Shown piece after piece: positions 9,510 to 22,000 of a stretch of 64,000 bases of DNA. The stretch is taken from positions 490,219 through 554,218 of the forward strand of contig LSRX01000430.1 of NCBI GenBank assembly GCA_001939145.1. Reading direction: 5' to 3'. Each line of letters opens with the position of its first letter. Positions within the stretch are counted from its first letter, which is position 1. The notes under the pieces were generated by a model. That model saw only the letters and a program-made list of their open reading frames with translations, was not told the DNA's origin and ran no database searches. This DNA is from Symbiodinium microadriaticum (Eukaryota > Sar > Dinophyceae > Suessiales > Symbiodiniaceae). Made by a program: the position numbers and the translations under genes.

Positions 9510-10675
9510 TCAGAACTTGCAAAGCTCCAGCGGAACTCGTACCAACATCTTGCCCGTGTTCGTGCCGCGGAACAAGCCCATAATGCCGTCAGGCAAGTTT
9601 TCGAATCCATCCACAAAGCTGGAGCAATCGGAGATCTTGCCCTCACGCAACCAGCTTGACAACGTCTCGGATGCCTCAGCCATTGCCTCAGGAGGGAAGA
9701 AGCCCACAATAAAGCCTTCCATGCGCAAGCGCTTGGCAATGATGTGGAAGAGGTTTCTTACCCCATAGCGCTGCTCGGGCTTTGCATCGTATTGCGAGAT
9801 AGCGCCACAGAGCGTGACACTGCCTGTGTCATTCATCATCTCCAGCACAGCCTCGAGGGTTTCGCCGCCGACGTTATCGAAGCATGCATTCAAGCCTTCA
9901 GGACAAAGACGCTTCAGGGCCGCGAGCACGCTCTCGTCACGGTAATTGAAAGCCTCAAATCCGAGTGACTGCAAATGTTTGACCTTGTCGGCGGAGCCTG
10001 CACTGCCGATGACCCGGCATCCCATCTGCTTGAGGGTGTGGCAAGCGATCAAACCTGTAGCTCCTGCCGCCCCGGAGACATAAGCCACATCGCCTGGGTT
10101 TGGCCTAGTCACATGCTTCACTCCCAGGTAGCCGGTCATAGCCGTAAGGGCTAAGCAGGAGAAGGCCGCGGAGGGCGACACTCCTTCGGGCATCTTCTGC
10201 AGCATTTCAGGAGTCACGGCATTGATCTCTCGCCACGGTGCATTTGCGAAGACCATTTCGCCCTTGGAGAACCCAGCGGCCTTGGACTCCAGAACCAGCC
10301 CTGCAATCCGCCATGTGATCACAGAGCCAGGCGTCCAGTTCATCATCTTGAAATATGCAGAGCCTTCGGTTCGCTCAGCCGCCTCCTCTCCTGCCATGGC
10401 ATTTCGCATGGTCGGGTCCATGCTCATCAGGTGCGTGGCCAAGAGAACCTTCACAGGACTTCAGTGCACAAAGCGATGGATTTCACAGGCTTCAGCGCCC
10501 CGCCTCTCCCTCCTGACATTCCGGCATTGGGCACTCACGAAGCTCCAGGTCAGTCGTCTGGAAGCCCTCCGGGCCGGGCCTTCCAGGAGAATTTGATGAC
10601 GCACTCAAAAGCCGAATTTTCAATTTGGACCCACCTTTGCTTCAGGATCCACTCCCGGTTCTTCCTCGCCGCCAT
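9510..10675 (-). CDS. Zinc-free MDR dehydrogenase, alkenal/prostaglandin reductase (PTGR)-like
   Basis: Three exons: 10675-10635, 10579-10504 and 10448-9510, giving 351 residues, a normal family length. The N-terminus (KNREWILKQR), the SMDPTMR motif (residues 48-54), the nucleotide-binding GAAGATG (165-171) and a later NVGGE stretch mark the medium-chain dehydrogenase superfamily. The closest branch is NADPH-dependent enal/enone double-bond reductases (leukotriene B4 12-hydroxydehydrogenase type), probably cytosolic. The catalytic and structural zinc ligands of alcohol dehydrogenases are absent, as expected. Both introns are exactly 55 nt. Intron 1 is GT-AG and intron 2 starts with GC (exon ends GAGGGAGAG). 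The start is the ATG at 10675, because the exon-1 and exon-2 residues match the family N-terminus and no upstream exon is needed. Substrate is not determinable from sequence. Confidence 0.93.
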
Positions 10676-11195
10676 GGCCAAAACTATCCGGCTCCGGTTG
10701 CGACTGCTGCAGGTCCAGGTGCATCTAGCTCTGCATGAAGAGCACTGCTGAGCGAGACTGATGTGCTTTGAAAGGTGACTTCCAACCCGCGAGAGCCAGT
10801 CCATGAAATGCTCGTTGCACCTGTTTTCATTCAATTACATAAACGACGTAAACTTCCTTCTGCAGATTGATGTGGCCATTGATTGGCAGGCGAGACTCTT
10901 GCGCAATCTTGCGTATTTGCTTCTGGCATTCCATACAACTTGCAATATGCATGGATACGCACTGCGCCTCGTTCGTCGCTGGCAACTTTCCAGCAGCGGT
11001 CCTGCCGCTGATCTGCCGGGATTGTTTCCCGTCAGTTGTCCTATGTCCGGCAGCAATCGATACGGCATCCCGCGGCACACATGGCGATAAAGCCAAGCAC
11101 TACGAACTCCGTGATTATTTAATGCTTCAACTGGCCTAGCGTGTCGTCATCTTAGCAGTTTGCTCTTGCAACTCTGCCTTCATCAGCCAACGTAC

Positions 11196-14100
11196 CTTGC
11201 TGGCCACGAAGTGGGCAACCTTTCAGGCAGCACAGTGCATCTTCGAATCGAGACTGTGAGGGCAATGCTGCCTGGCTCATAGCATAGAGAAGAGACGCTG
11301 GCTCATAGCATAGAGAAGAGACGCTGGTGGGGCGGACATGACTTAGTCAACAGCCTCCTCGGCCGCCGAAGCTGGATCCAGATCTGCCTCCCGCCATCTC
11401 GACTGCCGCGGATCACAGTTCGGACAGACAGGGCCGGATGCTAGCAGAAGTTCTCAGTGCACAACGTGTGACCGATGCGGCCTTGTTCGCTCGCATAGAG
11501 AACCTCACCGTGCTGAGCCAGCGAAGAAAGCTTGCCCAAGCTTGGTAGCTTACTCGGTGCGATCAGGAAACTCAGGAATCACCCACCTAACTTCCCTAAA
11601 GGCTACAATTCCCCGGGCAGCGGAAAGATGCGTATGACTTTGTCGGATCTCGACCACAAGAAAGGTAAACGGCTGCTCGAGACTGAGAACCCGCTGCAAG
11701 AAGCCCCAACAAGTTCGGCGAGGATCAGTGTAATTCAGACATGCCTAAGGCCTTCCACACCCCAAATTTGCGCTAGACACTCCAATGCTGTAGCCCCCGT
11801 TCTGGCAACGTGGAGCTTGTTCTGTCAAGCTAAATGGGCCCAAGACGCAAGTGCAGCTGCATTGGCTCCAGCCGCCATGTGTGATGGGGACCGCGATAGA
11901 GGCAAAGGCTCGTGATGATGTTGCATTCTTTTCCTCAGTCGCAACGCGTTCAGAGAGCTCGAACAAGGCGTCAGCAACTAGCAGTGCCGGAAAAGCATCG
12001 CAGAGCTCCCTGGCGATACCTCAGTGGTAATGCAACCCGGACTTCCTGTCATCTGCAAAAAAAACTTTCACGTCGTGGAAAACAGCCAAGACACGTGAAG
12101 ATCACCTCCTGGCTTTGGGCTGGATGGAGGGCCATTGTCAGTTCCTGCGGCAGAGCAATGACGGGCTTTCGCAAGTTAAGTCTTGCGTGGGCATCTATTT
12201 GCACCAGTGCCTGGAACTGCTGCAGCACATCATCCGATGCAAAAGCCAGGCCGTCATCTGTTCCCACCTTGGCAAATGCAGACGCGGGCCCTTGGCACAT
12301 CACGGCACAAGGGCCAATGAAACCTCGTGGTTCTTCAAAAATAGGGTGTAGGGCCCGCACTAATGCAAAAATGCATGCAAAGACGTTCTCTTGGAGCCGG
12401 CCCAGATGCAAGGACATGCTGTCCCCGGCAACTGTGCTCAGGTGCAGAAACTCCTGAACAGATTTTAGCGTGCACCATGACTTTGCTGCCGACAATCGGT
12501 GCTGGAGTCTAGTGACAGCTAGTCTTTGTCAGAAGTCGCGCATCTGTGCGACTCTGCCTGTGGAGGCACTTGACCACTCTCTACGCATCGACCTGAAAAC
12601 CGAAACACAACCAACTTGAGTCCAGGCGCCATGTGCTAGTGGCTCTGGCGATTCGAAGATTCGCCCCGGTGAAGCAACAAACTCCGCAGTTCAACCCAAC
12701 TGGGCTCCAGGAAGCTACAGTTCGGAGCCAACACAAGGTGCTGCAAAATAGCAAATGTCAAGAACCGAAAAGATAGACATCAGTATGTCCTTGCAAACTT
12801 TCAAAAGCTAGCGATGGGAGAAAAAAACACACAAACAGAAAGAGAAGAGGCTGAACCGTGTTTCCGTTGCTCGGCCGCCCTCTTCTCAGCGGCACGCCAA
12901 AAGAAACGACAAAACCAACTAAACATGACATTGCTGATGACTGTCGTAACGACACGAAGCCTCCTCGTCGTCACCATCAATTTCGGAAGCCTGACTGACG
13001 GACAACCGAGAATCAAGCAGGGCATCCGGTCTTCGGTACGCAGATTTACAGGACAAGCTCGAGGTGTGGCATGCAACTGGCAGGCCATGGCAGGCCACTT
13101 GGCCTGCAAGCTTCTCGGTTGGTGCGCGGTGTACCTGCCAGCCACTGCTACGACGTCGCCATGCTTCACTCTGATTCATTATGCCCGAGGACATGCATGC
13201 AACACTGCCGTGGCGCTGGATGCCCTCGAAGTGGCTATCACCTGCTCGCTGTTGCTGCACAGAGAGTTAAGACAGTTAAGACTCGGACTGTCTTCACTCC
13301 GTGCTCTGTCAGCACCTTCCCAGACATGTCGCAGGTACTTGCCCTCCTTCGTCATGAGCAGGCACACGCACTTGAGCTGTCCTCAAGGGCAGCCAACGCT
13401 GTACGGGAACTGGGTTTTGCGGCGCTCTGGATCATCCAAGCGTCCCTGCCCCTTCCACAAGAGTTTCCTGAGCGGATTGTGCATGGAAGCTCAAACACAC
13501 ACTGATCATCACCAACCCAAAGAAACTGCCTTGGGGTTGTGGGCCAGCACCAAGAAGCCCAGTTTCACACTTCACATGGCCAAGAGTCAAATCAAGAGCT
13601 TCTGCGTTTGCTCGACTGCACAAGCCGACGACCTTGTTGTAAGTTGTCGCATCTGCTTACATCGGATAGCAAGCTCACAGACCCACTGATGTCGAAGCAG
13701 AGATGCTCGATCTGGCATTGTCCCCAGGAGGTCCTGCGGCAAAGCTTCGAGCACCACATGCTGCTGCAAGCTCTGCGACACCACCCCGGCATTCACAGCA
13801 CTGGCGAGGCTTCCCTCAAGCCAGTCACGCGAAGGGCTGTGCAGGCCTGATCCTCATCTTGAGATTTCAGCTTCACGGGGAAGAGCCTTCAACACTTCGG
13901 CAGGACAAGCAACAATCCATTAAAAATGCCCGGGCTTAAGTGTCTACCTGTTTCTGATGGCTTCAGTCATGCACCAGATGATTGGCACAAAGGACTGGAG
14001 CGTAAACCGTGGTTGCCGAGCAACCAGGGCCGATCGTCCTTGGCATCATGCTGCCCGAGCGGTAAGCGAAGGAGCTTGAAGATGCCACGCAGCATCGACC

Positions 14101-14616
14101 TGCATGCCTGCCCAAGCACAAGCTAGTTAACATCCTTGGCGTGAAGCGCCAGCCATTTTGAATTTGAGTCGTGGCTGACATGATGAAGGAAAATACTGAC
14201 AGCACTTACGTACCTGTATCTGCATCCTGGGCCTGCAAGCTTGCCAGCGAATCGCTGCTGTTTGCCATGTGCAACAAGCGCGGGCTACCCCAGAATCTCC
14301 ATGTAAGAGTAGCAAGAGTATGGATCATACAAGCGGTCATGGCATCTACTTGACTGTTCCGTGTCCGGCATCGGGCAAGGGTGAAGCAAGTCCGTTTGCA
14401 GGACTCTGTTCCGCCTTTCAGCCATGTGCTTTCCCGTGATGCTTTCGACCGAAAAAGGCTGCGATCACTGCGTATGGGGCCTTCGGACAAGGCTGCACGA
14501 GGGGCACAAGGAAGCTTCAGCCCTGCGCTCTCAAAGAGCTTCTTCACGCTCCAGAACCAGTATGGCATCACCTGGGTGCAAAATGCAAACTCTTCACCCA
14601 CAGCTTCTGTCAACAC
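11196..14616 (-). CDS. Unrecognised gene(s): group of protein-like exons
   Basis: I do not recognise the product. The best exons are 12453-12106 (348 nt, phase 0 in and out, acceptor TGTTCAG|G, donor GAG|GTGATC) and 12005-11892 (114 nt, phase 0, helical and acidic, ending before GT). Together they give an uninterrupted reading. Weaker candidates on the same strand are 11253-11196 (donor GTACGT), 13590-13850 (helical, Leu/Gln-rich), 14099 to about 13972 (contains MLRGIFKLLRLPLG), about 14345-14210, and 14606 to about 14500 (aromatic-rich PYWFWSVKK). Phase between all of them was not resolved, and more than one gene may be present. 12454-13586 between the groups shows only ambiguous fragments. 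Confidence 0.4.
11272..11327. repeat. 26-bp tandem duplication
   Basis: CTGGCTCATAGCATAGAGAA-type unit of 26 bp repeated exactly twice, plus four bases of a third copy. It lies in a probable intron or spacer next to the candidate exon 11253-11196. Confidence 0.95.
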
Positions 14617-14851
14617 TTACCTACTAGTATTACTAGTACATGTTGAGCCTCAAGCTTTGGATGTGCCGTTGAGAACTGAAACCAGGCTGATCGAAAGAAT
14701 CAAACAGGAATCAAAGACCAAATCTGGCAACACACAAACAAAAGCCAATAATGACCAACAGATCGAAACCTGGGATCACAATCAAAGCAAAAGACCGATT
14801 TAAAAGCCAACAGCTCAAATTTCCTAGAGGCGGTACCAAAACGCCAGTGAT
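14617..14851. other. Spacer before the CTA repeat
   Basis: No exon-like signal. A-rich on the plus strand from about 14690 onward. Confidence 0.4.
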
Positions 14852-14854
14852 GAA

Positions 14855-14921
<67 letters not shown>

Positions 14922-14993
14922 TTACCACTACCACTACCACTACCACTACCACTACCACTACCACTACCACTACCACTACCACTACCACCACCA

Positions 14994-15076
<83 letters not shown>

Positions 15077-15077
15077 G

Positions 15078-15112
<35 letters not shown>

Positions 15113-15157
15113 GCTACTACTGCTACTACTGCTACTACTGCTACTACTGCTACTACT
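14852..15157. repeat. (CTA)n / (CCA)n trinucleotide array
   Basis: About 300 bp of CTA with an internal CCACTA stretch (about 14920-15000) and regularly spaced GCTACTACT units near the gap. The predicted poly-Leu and poly-Val frames are artefacts of the repeat. Confidence 0.97.
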
Positions 15158-15807
15158 NNNNNNNNNNNNNNNNNNNNNNNNNNNNNNNNNNNNNNNNNNN
15201 NNNNNNNNNNNNNNNNNNNNNNNNNNNNNNNNNNNNNNNNNNNNNNNNNNNNNNNNNNNNNNNNNNNNNNNNNNNNNNNNNNNNNNNNNNNNNNNNNNNN
15301 NNNNNNNNNNNNNNNNNNNNNNNNNNNNNNNNNNNNNNNNNNNNNNNNNNNNNNNNNNNNNNNNNNNNNNNNNNNNNNNNNNNNNNNNNNNNNNNNNNNN
15401 NNNNNNNNNNNNNNNNNNNNNNNNNNNNNNNNNNNNNNNNNNNNNNNNNNNNNNNNNNNNNNNNNNNNNNNNNNNNNNNNNNNNNNNNNNNNNNNNNNNN
15501 NNNNNNNNNNNNNNNNNNNNNNNNNNNNNNNNNNNNNNNNNNNNNNNNNNNNNNNNNNNNNNNNNNNNNNNNNNNNNNNNNNNNNNNNNNNNNNNNNNNN
15601 NNNNNNNNNNNNNNNNNNNNNNNNNNNNNNNNNNNNNNNNNNNNNNNNNNNNNNNNNNNNNNNNNNNNNNNNNNNNNNNNNNNNNNNNNNNNNNNNNNNN
15701 NNNNNNNNNNNNNNNNNNNNNNNNNNNNNNNNNNNNNNNNNNNNNNNNNNNNNNNNNNNNNNNNNNNNNNNNNNNNNNNNNNNNNNNNNNNNNNNNNNNN
15801 NNNNNNN
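15158..15807. other. Assembly gap (650 N)
   Basis: A gap bounded by CTA repeats on the left and GGT/GGC repeats on the right. Its size is probably an estimate, and its content is likely more trinucleotide repeat. Confidence 0.98.
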
Positions 15808-15866
15808 GTTGTGGTGGCGGTGGCGGTGGCGGTGGCGGTGGCGGTGGCGGCGGTGGCGGCGGTGGC
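15808..15866. repeat. (GGTGGC)n array right of the gap
   Basis: GGTGGC hexamers read as poly-Gly in the forward frame. This differs in base content from the CTA array on the other side of the gap, so a transition lies inside the missing sequence. Confidence 0.95.
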
Positions 15867-17419
15867 GCGGCTTCCTTGGGTCCTTCCTTCCTGTTTTGCT
15901 CACTTCTTTTCTGCCTGTCTGACGTCCTTCCTTTCTGCCTGAAAACAAACGGAGCTTTGGGAGGGAAATGTCAGATGGACAGTGCTGACATGCTACAAAC
16001 ACTGCAACTTATAGCATTTCCGAGTTGTTCTTTGATCCATAGTTGACTCTTATCATTTTTGATTTTTGTGTTTCATGCTTTGGCCCATTCGTCTGATCCC
16101 TATCCTATCCCCTGAAACCCAGAGTATCACTTGCGCTTATGGGACTGAGGCCGCGAGCAACCCAGTACAGCCATGGGTACTGATACGACCAGGCCTTGGC
16201 TGATTTGAGGCCAGCCTTTCCGTGCTGAGTCCACCGTCCAGAGCTCTGGCTCTGTAAGCTCGTAACCCATGTCACAGTCTGCTGCAATCAATCTGCTTGC
16301 ACTACTAGGGCGACGGCTATCGCATGGATGCCTTGGAAAGAGATGATGAAGGAATATGCGAGCTTAAACAGCACGCGCTGCACCTCTCAGGGGGGAATGC
16401 AAATTAAAGGCCCTCTAGGACGGGAAGTTCTGCGCTTTGCCTCAGGCCCGCGGAAATACTTGAGCAACGGCCACATGGTGATGTTGTTTACCTCGGAGGG
16501 CCCCTCCTTTGGGCGGACGGTGTGGTCATAGCTGGAGGGTCAAGGCTGTGCATGCGGACAGTTTGAAATGCTTCCAACAAGCCGGGTTGCCATGAAAATG
16601 ATCCACGTGGAGATGGCCCATAGCACCCCTAGCAGAGCAGAGCAGAAGACGCAAGCTGCTTCAGGCCCAAGCCCGCCATGGCCTGGCGACTCTCGGAGGC
16701 ATCGCTCCTGTGCCCCGGCTGCCCCCATGTTCCTTTCTCTTCATCCACGCCCGTTTTTTGAAGTCCTCGACTATCGCATAGAGAACCACGCCAATCTGCA
16801 TGGCACCGGTCCTTGGCAACGATTCTCAGCGCGGCACATTGCAGGGACTTGGCATCGGGAGAGTTGAGATTGCGGCGCAGTGTGCATCAAGCCACCTCAA
16901 CTACTCACACGTGTCTTGCCTGCTTGGGCTGCAAAGCTCCACGACGCTCGACGAGAGGCTGAAGGAATTCGACTTCCTCTTGAGGAAAGCCATCTGGAAA
17001 AGTGAGAACAGGGAAACCTGCAGAGTAGCGCATGTGTGAGCAGCCGGAACAAAGCCCAATGTGCTGACTTGGTCGTGGCTCTTGAACTGGCGAAGCTACA
17101 AGTACAGTAGGGAACGGTCAAGAGTGTCACGCTCCATGAAGACAAGACACTGCCGACAAAAGGCCCATGAAGCTGTCCTGCCACGAACAAACTGCAGCCA
17201 TCTCCAGCGGAGTGCACTTGTCCGTCCCTGCTGCACAACTTTCCTCGAATGCGCCGTTGCTAGTAGCTGACTATGAGCTGTGGCGCGCACTGCTAGTGGT
17301 CCATCAACAGCAGCCAGCTACTGCCTATGCCACCACGTGCATGTCACGTCCAATGCCACTTGTTTGCTGAAAGATTCTGTGTCGTCTTGCTTCTTATCGA
17401 AAGACTCTCGAACCTGAGG
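15867..17419. other. Weak exon-like fragments only
   Basis: A minus-strand hydrophobic stretch in 16728-16540 (contains VLWAISTWIIFMATRLVG) could be a membrane-helix exon. A plus-strand stretch near 16935-17036 (DERLKEFDFLLRKAIWKSE) is also protein-like. Neither has a convincing splice context, and the strands disagree, so I make no gene call. Confidence 0.25.
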
Positions 17420-18606
17420 TCAGTCAATTGACCCGGCGTCCTCGATCAAACCGCCCGCACCAGGTGCATGGTTCGCCCAAAGACCAGTCCACACGTCCTG
17501 TCCACAAGGCAGATATACAACACAAAGGAAACGGGAGGCGCAGTCCTGGCCCCACTTCTCCACTGACGTCAGCCACGTCCCGAAGAATCCAGTGGCTTGG
17601 TTGGCCTGTTCAGGCGACAGCTGACAGATGGAGTGGCCATTGGCCATGACTCCATGCTTTTGGCATCTGGTAAGATCGCAGGCACAATGCCCTGCCTTTG
17701 AATCCTTGAGTGAAACTTGCTAAGCTAATCTAAGCTATCAGAGCAGACCTATCGATGCACCTGCTGAGCAAGTGATGCCTATAGTAGAGCATCAAGCTAG
17801 GAAGCCTCAGCGCTGAAGCTTCAGAGCTCTGCTGATCAGACTTCGGCCGGCTTACGCAAACTTGAGACATGCGCCCGCGACTAGACGACTCCACTTCGGC
17901 TTCACCGGGCAGGGCACTCATGCAGAGTCTTGTGGTCTCAGACAAACGGGAAGACCGGAACACAACTACTTCATCGGTCTTCGGCGACCCTTGGCCCGTC
18001 TGACAGCATCAGAGCTTGCAGCGGCCGCGCTGGTTGCTGCACCTTCACCTCAGTGCAGGTAAAGAATCACACCAGTCATGTGCAATGGAACTCACGTGGC
18101 ATTGCCATTCGATCATGCGGGCTTATGGATGACTGACTGTGCTACAGAAGTCGAAGCAAGTCGCCCCAATACCACCAGTAAGCCCGAACCCTGATGCATG
18201 ACGGAATCTTTGGCTATCGATCTCTCTTACGTACCATTTGCCGAGTTGCGCTCTGCTTTCAATCCCCGGATCTTGTTAGCAATGGCCGCGGATTTCTTCC
18301 GCCGAGAATCGCTGGCATGATCCTGGCACACGTGAGCCGCATCCAGCAGCTTGCGGCGCGGCAAAACTCTTGCACCGAAAAATGCGTCCTCCTCCTGCTC
18401 TTCTGGCTCCTCCTTCTCCTCTGCGTCGAGGCTACGCCACGTATCGTAGCGATCCTGAGGGAGCACTCTCTCGCGCTCTCTCCCAGAGGTCTGTCGGCCG
18501 CGCGGTCGTCTAGGGAGCACTGTACACACAAGTATTCCTGAAAATTAGCCATCCCGAATCCATTGAACGCCTTGCTGCCCGATGCAAGCAGCATGCCAAC
18601 TCGCAT
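17420..18606 (-). CDS. Unrecognised gene: two or three protein-like exons
   Basis: The product is not recognised. An exon within about 18500-18236 is highly charged: an acidic run (EEKEEPEEQEEDAFFG) is followed by a basic helix (RRKKSAAIANKIRGLK). This is typical of a nuclear or scaffold protein region and is unlikely by chance in a non-coding frame. A second candidate, about 17650-17450, reads through SPEQANQATGFFGTWL and an aromatic/Cys-rich continuation. A third frame begins with an ATG at or near 18606. I could not phase these together. Regulation is not visible. Confidence 0.4.
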
Positions 18607-19079
18607 CTCCAGTTGAACCGGCTTAGGAGGACGGAGGACGTGACCCGTGTGGCCCCTTTGATCCTTGCCACTGAAGCCGAGAAGCTCTCGCAGCAGTCAG
18701 GTAGGCAAAGAGTCCAGCCTCACGCAGCTTCTCTGCTTCAGAAGGCGCCTGGTCGAGGGCAGCCTCCACCTTCAGTCACAAAGGGACACCGTGCCAGCTG
18801 CCGGCAGTGCACTGGCAGTGCACCTTAAACGCGTCAACCCTGGTACCGAGCCACCAGGGAAAGGCAACCGCAGAGGCGTGCCCAGGCCTCGTCCCGACGA
18901 GATCACGTCCCGAAAATCTCTGCTAGTAGTGTTCCTCTCGGCCAGCCTTCTGGAGGTGTAGTTCGAATTGATCTTCAGGTGGTAGCCAGCTCTTCAAATC
19001 TTCCTACGAGTAACAGCCCAAGGACAACTCCAACTGACACTCCATCACCTCGATTCCCAAACCGAGGCCTGGGATGGCA

Positions 19080-22000
19080 ACCGCGCCCACACTGTTTGAG
19101 GATCCGTGCCACGCACCAAGCTGGAGACCATCATGAGCACAATGGCCACAAGAAGGGCCTTCGGAATGCAGACTCCGACAAGGCCAGCAAGACGTCACTT
19201 GGGCAGTGCCAGTGTATCAGATATCCAACAACCCTCGGCTTGGCTTAGCTCCACCCATGGCTCATGCTCGTGGATCTCCAATAGCAAAGTTCGAAGAAAC
19301 AAGCACCAGCAGCAACGATCCCGTTCAGTCACATATGTCACATCAACCGGACATACGAGGACGGAAAGAAGCTAAGCCCTAGCAGGTAAAGACTCAGTCA
19401 TCAGCGCGACATCGGACGCACAGACTTCATGTTTTAGCGATTTGACATTCACCCACATTCACGGCATATCACGGCCTGGAGAAGCTCGAACAAGTGGAAG
19501 CTGAAGAGCCACCAGCTTGCCACAAAAAGGAAGCAGTTCCAGGCAAGCACCTCAATCCACTTGCGGATTCACGGGGCAACGAAGAGGAAGCTGGCGTTTC
19601 GGAAACCCTCGGTCCCCGGCTGCACAGCGCTCCTTAAGAATCATCGTGGCATCACCGATCAGCACCCAAGTGAGCTTGCGCCTGCGGAAGCTGCGGCTTC
19701 TAGTTCTGGGGCGGATCCCAGAAAAGATATTTGAAGTGTTCGTGTCACCAGCCTCCAAACGACAAAGGCTTTTCCTGCAGCAGTCATTCTGATCGTGCGG
19801 ATGTTGGGTCTAGCAAATGTTTGCTATCCGGTAGTGGGGCCGATGTGTATCTGTCAAAACTGTAGAGGTCAAGCAGAACACACATCCATTCATGCAGGCA
19901 TCTTGTCTTGCATCGCATGTGTTGCTTCTTGAAGGCCGCACTCAGTACACTGGTACGTGCTAGTGCAGTGACAGCTTCGTCGCTGTAGCAGCTGACGCTA
20001 TTCTGTTTTGGGCATTGAAATCGGCGTCCCTGTCCAAAAGACCCGACCGGGAGCCACTCGCTGCTTACATCATCGAAAGATACGCTCTTACCGTGTTCAT
20101 CCAATTTTAACGGGAATCAAGGCCGACACGTCAAGGAGCAAATATCTCAACTACATTCCTTGTTCCACAGTACTGCAAAGGCGGTAAAGGTTTGTCCGAC
20201 ATGGGGATGCTCGCCATCCAGTACAACTGTTCTGGACTGTCCTTACTACCGCATGTTGTCAATGCGTCAGGAAGCTGCAGGATAAGATTTTGCTGATGCA
20301 GGATTTCGACTTTGTTGACTCGACATCCACGTTTCCTTTTTTGCAGAGGGCGTTCCAAGATGCGCTTTGTTCGCTGCGTGTTTTCTCGCACTGTCGCAGT
20401 CGAAGGCTTTCCGGCTAATTGCGTCGTAATTGCTTCAGAAACTTGGAGACTTCGCTAAGTTCTTTCGATCCCTGCCGTGGGCGCCTCACAGCCTCTATGG
20501 GAAACACGTTCCGTCTTGCAAACTCTCTGTGCCTGTGGAAAATCAGATTCAGCGTGCTAGCACAGAGTTCATTACCACCATGAGTTTCGTGCGAGCCGAG
20601 CATCTCAAGCGCTTCCGCTCCTTGGCTGCGTGCCACGGACCGGTTCACCATTCATGAACGCTTCCGGGCAGCTAACAGTGCTCAAACAAACATGATTTGC
20701 TCTGCATTGAACGACTCGCATTTCACACAAGATGCCTAGTCGCCGGTGAGCAAAGCTACTTGTAAACAGAAGGGCTTTTTTTGCGAGACACCATGGTAGC
20801 GGCATCTTCTCCTTAGGCATGAGAAGCAGGCACGATGTTAAAAAGCCTTCAGAACTTTGACATCCACAACTACCACCATGTGTGCAGGGCAGGGCCCCTG
20901 CCTGGGAAGTTCACCAGCTCCCTCCAGCGTGGTTCGGTGCGCAGGATTCGCCGCAAAGCTGCAGGGAAAACGGGGAAACCAAACGAACGAAAGGGCTTTC
21001 CTGAACTGCGTCGATGTTGCTAGCACAGCCACTTCCAACCATCAACAAGCAAAATAACTAATGGGTTGTAAGGTGCGATTTTGATGCACCTCGAAGTACA
21101 TGATTCACCCAGCATCACTCGAAGCTTGCAGCTGGCCGGATTGTGGCCTGCAGGGATTTTTTTCGTGTACTTCAGCACTTCGTCCTTGATCAGCCTGGAA
21201 GTCAGGAGACAGAAGGTGAAGCCTCCAAGCTACTGCCGCATCAGCTTCCACACGCCAACCTAGCTAAGTGACAGGAGCTGATGCTTCATAAGCCCCTGCC
21301 AAAGTTTGTCGAGACTCTCCTGAGTCGTTCGAGGATGGCTGCTGGGCTAAGCTTCATTCACGTAGTTTTTGACTGTCCATCCAGTCAATCCACTTCCGCT
21401 CGCTGCAGCCAAAGGGCCATCTTAACGCCACCGTACGATGCATCCGCTGCTTGCAGCACTCTTTGAACTTGCTCCCTGCACGGCAAGCACGCAGACTTCT
21501 CATTGCAGCTGTACAAATGCCAAAGCTTCCGGAGACTGAAGCTATGCTCTTTCGCTTGCATATGGTGGCCGAGCTGAAGGAATGCAACATTGTGGCTTGG
21601 CACTGATTGCATCGCGATGCGAGCATGGCATAACCAAAAGACTGGCATACCCAACACCCGTTCTTCCCAGTCATCCCAGCATCTTGGAGAACGCCTGGAA
21701 CGCTTGCTAGGGATGAAGATGGTCAGGTCCAGAGGCGTAGGTCGACAGAACTGCTGCGACGGCGTGACACAGAGCGGCTGGGTCTTCGCGTTGACGTTTA
21801 CCTTCGTGGATCGATTGATCGCACAAAGCAAACAGCCAAGTGAGACGGCCACCCTTTGCGTTGCAAGCACAACCATGACACGAGTCATGATTGATTCTGC
21901 GACAGTCCCACTCCGGCGTCAGTCACACTCACACACCACAAGTACTCACAAAAGGCAGTATCAAGGGCACCAATGGGAGACGGTGGGAGTGTTCTGGGCC

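Noticed and set aside
9510-10454. Reductase as a single 314-codon ORF starting at the internal ATG
   Set aside because: That start lacks the family N-terminus. Two upstream exons in matching phase supply it, giving 351 residues.
14149-14175. AGCCATTTTG word resembling part of the dinoflagellate spliced leader
   Set aside because: Only ten bases match, and the following bases diverge from the leader end as I remember it. Not enough to claim a retroposed leader relic.
14751-16046. Poly-Leu/poly-Val ORFs through the 15-kb gap
   Set aside because: They read CTA repeat and N characters. There is no independent coding evidence.
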